In this document: positions 60,937-64,000 of the stretch, one piece after another
How the letters are laid out: every line of letters begins with the position of its first letter
Numbering within the stretch: the stretch's first letter is position 1
Assembly: GCF_014648675.1 (NCBI RefSeq)
Contig: NZ_BMRO01000004.1
Location: 400,638 to 464,637 of the forward strand
Direction of reading: 5' to 3'
DNA: 64,000 nucleotides
Source: Actinomadura livida
Lineage (GTDB): Bacteria; Actinomycetota; Actinomycetes; Streptosporangiales; Streptosporangiaceae
Translations under genes and position numbers: made by a program
The notes under the pieces: generated by a model
Seen by the model: only the letters and a program-made list of their open reading frames with translations
What the model was told of the DNA's origin: nothing
Database searches by the model: none

Positions 60937-62366
60937 GCAAGGACGAGGAACCGCGTCCTGGACGACGCAGAATTCCGGGAAGCAAGGGACGCACGCGCGA
61001 CGTACGGCGACCGTGGAAAATCGGCAAGGCCAAGAGCAAGACGCGCCCTCACATGGTTCGGTGGGTCGTCGCCGGCGACGTATGCACCGTCACGTTTGCC
61101 ACGTTCGCACTCGCCGACGGGTTCCGTTCCGACCTCATCCAGGCCATGACGAGGGGCGAGGAATTCGACGTCGCAACCGGCCTGCCGATGTCCATGCTCA
61201 AGGTCGCGACGGCGCGCACGTGGTTCGAGTTCTGCAAGGCGTACGTCGGTGTCCGGTGGGACGGCGCCGCGGCCAAGACGCGCGACTCCATCACCGACAG
61301 CCTTGCAACGGCGACGCTCGCCATGGTGGAGGACGGTAGCGACCGGCCGTCTCTACAGGAGTTGCGGAGAGCATTCCTCTGGGCCGTTACGCCCGCCAAC
61401 GAGGGCACCGACGCGCCGGACGAATTCGCCGCGGGCTTGCGGTGGCTGCAAGAGCGTTCCCTGCTACTCAAGGCGCTCGCAGAGCCTCAAGTGATCCGGC
61501 GCGTAGAGAAGCGGCTCACGGTCACGCTCACGGGCAAGCGCGTTGCGACGGACACCTACAGCCGCCGCCGGCGCGGGCTCAATACCGCCGTGGTCTACGC
61601 CATGGAGCTAGGGGAACTCTCGGACAACCCGCTCAAGGCCGTGGGACGGACGCATGAGGCACGCCAGGGCGAGGTAGACCCTCGTGTCGTCATCACGCAT
61701 GCTCAAGCCCGAGACCTTCTCACCGCGCTTTCCTACGTCGGTTCATGGGGACGAGGGAGAGGACGACGATTGGTCGCCTTCTTCGCGACGCTCTACTACG
61801 CCGGCCTACGACCGGCCGAGTGCATCGCGCTGAGGGCAAGCGACTGTTTCCTGCCGGACGATGGTTGGGGCCGTCTGACGCTCGTTCAGACGCTCCCCGT
61901 CACCTCGAAAAGGTGGACAGACCACGGGGAGCGCCACGAGCGGAGAGGACTCAAGCAGCGTTCCGCCGAAGCGGCCCGCATCGTGCCGATACCGCCGTCT
62001 CTCGTGGTCATCCTCCAGGCGCACATCAAGGAGTTCGGCACAGCTGAGGACGGGCGCCTGTTCCGCAACGAGCGTGGTGGCATTCTGGGTGCCTCTACCT
62101 ACTCGCGAGCGTGGGAGGAAGCCCGCCAGCTCGCGTTCACGCCCGCTCAGGTCGTATCGCCGCTCGCCGGTCGCCCGTACGACTTGCGACACGCGGCCCT
62201 GAGCACGTGGCTGAACGCGGGGATCTCGCCGGCGGACGTGGCTAAGCGCGCGGGCAACTCGGTAGAGGTGCTACTCAAGCGTTACGCCGGTTGCCTGGAC
62301 GGTCAGGACGACAGCATCAACCGGCGTATCGAGAGGGCCCTAGAGGAGGACGACGAAGACGAGTGA
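60933..62366 (+). CDS. int: Tyrosine site-specific integrase
   Basis: This 477-aa recombinase inserts the element into tRNA-Arg. An N-terminal arm-binding region (residues 1-80), a core-binding SAM-like domain (about 90-240) and the catalytic domain follow in order. The active-site residues are Arg293 (YAGLRPAECIALR), Arg419 in YDLRHAALSTW (first His of the usual HDLRH is Tyr), Asn442 in place of the usual His, and the nucleophile Tyr451 (LLKRYAG). It is located at the end next to the tRNA, as usual. GTG start coupled to xis. Confidence 0.92.
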   Translation: MSKDEEPRPGRRRIPGSKGRTRDVRRPWKIGKAKSKTRPHMVRWVVAGDVCTVTFATFALADGFRSDLIQAMTRGEEFDVATGLPMSMLKVATARTWFEFCKAYVGVRWDGAAAKTRDSITDSLATATLAMVEDGSDRPSLQELRRAFLWAVTPANEGTDAPDEFAAGLRWLQERSLLLKALAEPQVIRRVEKRLTVTLTGKRVATDTYSRRRRGLNTAVVYAMELGELSDNPLKAVGRTHEARQGEVDPRVVITHAQARDLLTALSYVGSWGRGRGRRLVAFFATLYYAGLRPAECIALRASDCFLPDDGWGRLTLVQTLPVTSKRWTDHGERHERRGLKQRSAEAARIVPIPPSLVVILQAHIKEFGTAEDGRLFRNERGGILGASTYSRAWEEARQLAFTPAQVVSPLAGRPYDLRHAALSTWLNAGISPADVAKRAGNSVEVLLKRYAGCLDGQDDSINRRIERALEEDDEDE

Positions 62367-62405
62367 GATCTGGCGTCAAGCCCAACATCTAGATATCTGG
62401 GGAGG

Positions 62406-62438
62406 TTCTCCCACAACATGTGGCGTGTTGCGGGAGAA
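62406..62438. repeat. Inverted repeat after int
   Basis: The 13-base arms TTCTCCCACAACA and TGTTGCGGGAGAA pair with one mismatch around seven bases, 40 bases after the integrase stop. It is either a terminator stem or integrase arm sites within attP. Confidence 0.7.
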
Positions 62439-62473
62439 ATGTCAGTGACTCCTGTTACGGTTGCCTAGAGCTG

Positions 62474-62505
62474 AAAAACCCCAGCCTGGGCACCAACGCT
62501 GGGGT
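62474..62505 (-). terminator. Leftward rho-independent terminator
   Basis: On the minus strand, ACCCCAGC - 12 bases - GCTGGGGT is followed by TTTTT. It faces the tRNA and would stop leftward transcripts, including tRNA-Arg read-through, before they run antisense into int. Confidence 0.75.
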
Positions 62506-62627
62506 CGGTACCTGACTGGGGTCTATCTCTTGGCGGAGCTCAGACTCTATATGACGAGGGACAAGCGGGTGCGCGCCCCCTCGACATTCGGTCAGGTGCC
62601 CAGCTCAGGCAGGAGGTGAGCAGGCAC

Positions 62628-62765
62628 ATGGCGAAGGGAAGTAAGCCGTCGGGCTCCGGAAAGGCTCGGAGCGCGATCACTGGTAAGTACGTGACCAAGG
62701 CGACGGCGGCCCGGCACCCCAAGACCACGGTCGTGGAGAAGCCGTCGAAGCCCAAGAAGAAGTAG
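62628..62765 (+). CDS. Small basic protein (45 aa) at the tRNA end of the element
   Basis: ATG 62628 follows AGGAGG (62611-62616). The protein reads MAKGSKPSGSGKARSAITGK, continues YVTKATAARHPKTTVVE and ends with a lysine-rich tail. I recall the RSAITGKYVTKATAARHP block as a recurrent small protein of actinomycete phages and islands, function unknown. It is too small to be found by usual length cut-offs. Confidence 0.8.
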   Translation: MAKGSKPSGSGKARSAITGKYVTKATAARHPKTTVVEKPSKPKKK

Positions 62766-62830
62766 CTAGCGAGCCGAGAGCCTGGCGTACCCCCGGGCTC
62801 TCGGTTGCAGCTCTGTGTGGCCGGCGAGAG

Positions 62831-62852
62831 GGTCTCTCGTGGGTCTCTCGTG
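62831..62852. repeat. Two tandem 11-bp direct repeats
   Basis: GGTCTCTCGTG occurs at 62831-62841 and again at 62842-62852, about 105 bases inside the right attachment site. Arm-type integrase sites are often placed like this. No gene is seen between 62,766 and 62,959. Confidence 0.6.
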
Positions 62853-62956
62853 AGTGGTGCTAGACAGTGGGATCGGGTGGGACTCAGTTGGACTGTGGTC
62901 CGTCCGGTTCTTTGGTGTCTGTGCTGGTCAGCGGCTTGATTGCGCTGGTCCGTGGA

Positions 62957-63005
62957 AGGTGCCCCCTGCAGGATTCGAACCTGCGCACACGGCTCCGGAG
63001 GCCGT
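62957..63005. repeat. Right attachment site within tRNA-Arg
   Basis: This sequence is identical to 46793-46841. It supplies the 3' half of the tRNA, so insertion leaves a complete gene. Confidence 0.92.
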
Positions 63006-63031
63006 TGCTCTATCCCCTGAGCTAAGGGGGC
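62960..63031 (-). tRNA. tRNA-Arg (anticodon CCG)
   Basis: This 72-base cloverleaf has the acceptor GCCCCCT/AGGGGGC, D-stem GCTC/GAGC, anticodon stem ACGGC/GCCGT with loop CTCCGGA (anticodon CCG), four-base variable loop, T-stem GCAGG/CCTGC with TTCGAAT and discriminator A. CCA is not encoded. The 5' half is chromosomal; the 3' half comes from the integrated element. Confidence 0.97.
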
Positions 63032-63138
63032 CCTGCGCCCCTTGGGCGGCGCGGTAGAAGGTTACCAGGGTTGGCGGGGTGACGCGCGCGTGGGCGTTCG
63101 TCGTGCGTTCGTCGTGCGTGTGGGCTAACTTCGAGGCC

Positions 63139-63522
63139 GTGACCGAGCCACTGGGACGCGTTCTGGTCGTTGACGACGACGAGGTGATCCGCCAGCTCAT
63201 CGCCGTGAACCTGCAGTTGGAGGGGTTCGAGGTGGCGACCGCGGTGGACGGCCAGGACTGCCTGGAGAAGGTGGCGGAGGTCCGGCCGGACGTGATCACG
63301 CTGGACGTGATGATGCCGCGGCTGGACGGGTGGGTCACCGCCATCAGGCTGCGGGAGGAGCCCGGGACGGCGCACATCCGGGTCGTGATGATCACGGCTC
63401 GGGCGCAGGAGCATGATGTGCGGCGGGGGAACGAGATCGGGGTGGACGCCTACGTGACCAAGCCGTTCGACCCGAATCAGCTGATCCAGACGGTGCGGAA
63501 ACTCGCGGCGGTGTCCAGATAG
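63139..63522 (+). CDS. Stand-alone CheY-like response regulator
   Basis: This 127-aa protein consists only of a receiver domain. Acidic residues at 12-13 (VVDDDE), the phosphoacceptor Asp56 (ITLDVMMP), Thr86 (MITAR) and Lys108 (YVTKPF) are all in place. There is no output domain and no kinase nearby. GTG start with GAGG in front. Placement before the ArgS-related gene is a conserved actinomycete order as far as I recall. Confidence 0.9.
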   Translation: MTEPLGRVLVVDDDEVIRQLIAVNLQLEGFEVATAVDGQDCLEKVAEVRPDVITLDVMMPRLDGWVTAIRLREEPGTAHIRVVMITARAQEHDVRRGNEIGVDAYVTKPFDPNQLIQTVRKLAAVSR

Positions 63523-63543
63523 TGGTCAGATAGTCTCACCAGG

Positions 63544-64000
63544 GTGACTCCAGGCGACGTTGGCGGTGCCCTTGTGCGGGCCGTGTGCGACGCTGTGGCG
63601 GACGGTGAGATCGATGTTCCCGTGCCGGTGGGTGTGACTGTTTTCAGCCGGGGGCCTGGGGTTTATGAGAGTCCTGTGGCGCTGAGGCTCGGGGTGGAGC
63701 CGGGAGTCATCGCGCGGCGGGTCGGGGGTGTCGTCACCGGGAGTGGGTTCGTTCGCGTTGTGGTTCCGGTGGGACGTGTCGTCGAGGCCGTGGTGCGGGA
63801 CCCCGGGGTTGTCAGCGTGCCTCCGGGTGGGTGGAGTGAGTGGCCACGGACGTTTGAGAATCCGGGGTTTTCTGTGCGGTACGCCTATGCGCGGGCCTGC
63901 TGGGTGGGGCGCTGGGCCAGGGAGCTTGGGATCGGGGCAGGGGAGCTTCAGGACGTTGCGGCTGAGGAGCTTGCTCTCGTCGGGGCGCTGGGGGACGTGC
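63544..64000 (+). CDS. ArgS-related anticodon-binding protein, 5' part
   Basis: An open frame from GTG 63544 continues to the window end (152 codons). It begins MTPGDVGGALVRAVCDAV, then VPVPVGVTVFSRGPGVYESP, and reaches YAYARACWVGRWARELG, which matches the DALR anticodon-binding region of arginyl-tRNA synthetase relatives of the NrtL group. The catalytic HIGH region is absent, so it is not a full synthetase. The product's role is unknown. The rest lies outside the window. Confidence 0.75.
   Translation, partial: MTPGDVGGALVRAVCDAVADGEIDVPVPVGVTVFSRGPGVYESPVALRLGVEPGVIARRVGGVVTGSGFVRVVVPVGRVVEAVVRDPGVVSVPPGGWSEWPRTFENPGFSVRYAYARACWVGRWARELGIGAGELQDVAAEELALVGALGDV

Larger units (their letters stand above)
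46793..63005. mobile_element. Actinomycete integrative and conjugative element (AICE) in tRNA-Arg(CCG)
   Basis: A block of about 16.2 kb is bounded by identical 49-bp repeats (46793-46841 and 62957-63005), the right one forming the 3' half of an intact tRNA-Arg. The inside holds every AICE module: tyrosine integrase and excisionase beside the tRNA, a Prim-Pol plus DUF3631 replication pair, a single TraB/FtsK translocase with an SpdB2-like spread protein, an XRE repressor, WhiB and Nudix genes as in pSAM2-like elements, and cargo at the far end. No interruption is seen in the conserved core, so the element looks capable of excision and transfer. Only the cargo regulator is broken. Confidence 0.92.

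Noticed and set aside
62854..63057. Open frame across the tRNA region
   Set aside because: It reads antisense through the tRNA-Arg gene and has no ribosome site or protein character.

Overview
The window is chromosomal DNA of a high-GC actinomycete. Strong GC bias at third codon positions, frequent GTG/TTG starts, whiJ-type XRE/DUF397/ATPase loci, DUF574-type methyltransferases, giant LuxR (LAL) regulators, WhiB and a pSAM2-like integrative element all point to Actinobacteria. An Actinomadura-like (Thermomonosporaceae) host is my best guess, but it cannot be proved from sequence alone.

Positions 1-46,790 are chromosomal. In order they hold: a PLP-dependent decarboxylase; a D,D-carboxypeptidase; an ECF sigma factor paired with an LCP protein whose N-terminus looks like an anti-sigma segment; a CBS protein; a class V aminotransferase divergent from an ABC exporter across a MerR-type promoter; a VOC-ArsR-SRPBCC operon with twin operators; redox enzymes; two LAL regulators; a whiJ-like trio next to a 31-bp perfect inverted repeat; a TetR/SDR pair; an imine-reductase-like enzyme under a SoxR-like box; tandem SRPBCC paralogues; a secreted cutinase of the PET-hydrolase type; two SDRs with a PucR regulator; a compact hopanoid operon (hpnC-hpnD-hpnE-shc-hpnH, 32.8-38.8 kb); methyltransferases; a PQQ-type sugar dehydrogenase lipoprotein with a TetR regulator; a frameshifted aadA-like gene; and a membrane-anchored pentapeptide-repeat protein.

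Positions 46,793-63,005 are a complete actinomycete integrative and conjugative element (AICE, about 16.2 kb) inserted in the 3' half of a tRNA-Arg(CCG) gene and bounded by identical 49-bp repeats. From left to right it carries a lower-GC cargo block (two small membrane proteins, a 2H phosphoesterase, a TPR regulator broken by an in-frame stop), an XRE repressor facing a promoter with 12-bp-phased operators, a small membrane protein, WhiB, Nudix, an SpdB2-like protein, a TraB/FtsK translocase, SSB, several small zinc-finger proteins, a TGT/DpdA-like protein, a Prim-Pol, a DUF3631 helicase-like protein, an excisionase and a tyrosine integrase. Three operons in the element begin with the same conserved-loop RNA hairpin on different, compensating stems. 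There are iteron-like GGTTCC repeats at the 3' end of the replication gene and a heptamer dyad just after traB.

After the element come the intact tRNA-Arg, a lone CheY-like receiver and the start of an ArgS-related anticodon-binding protein that runs off the window.
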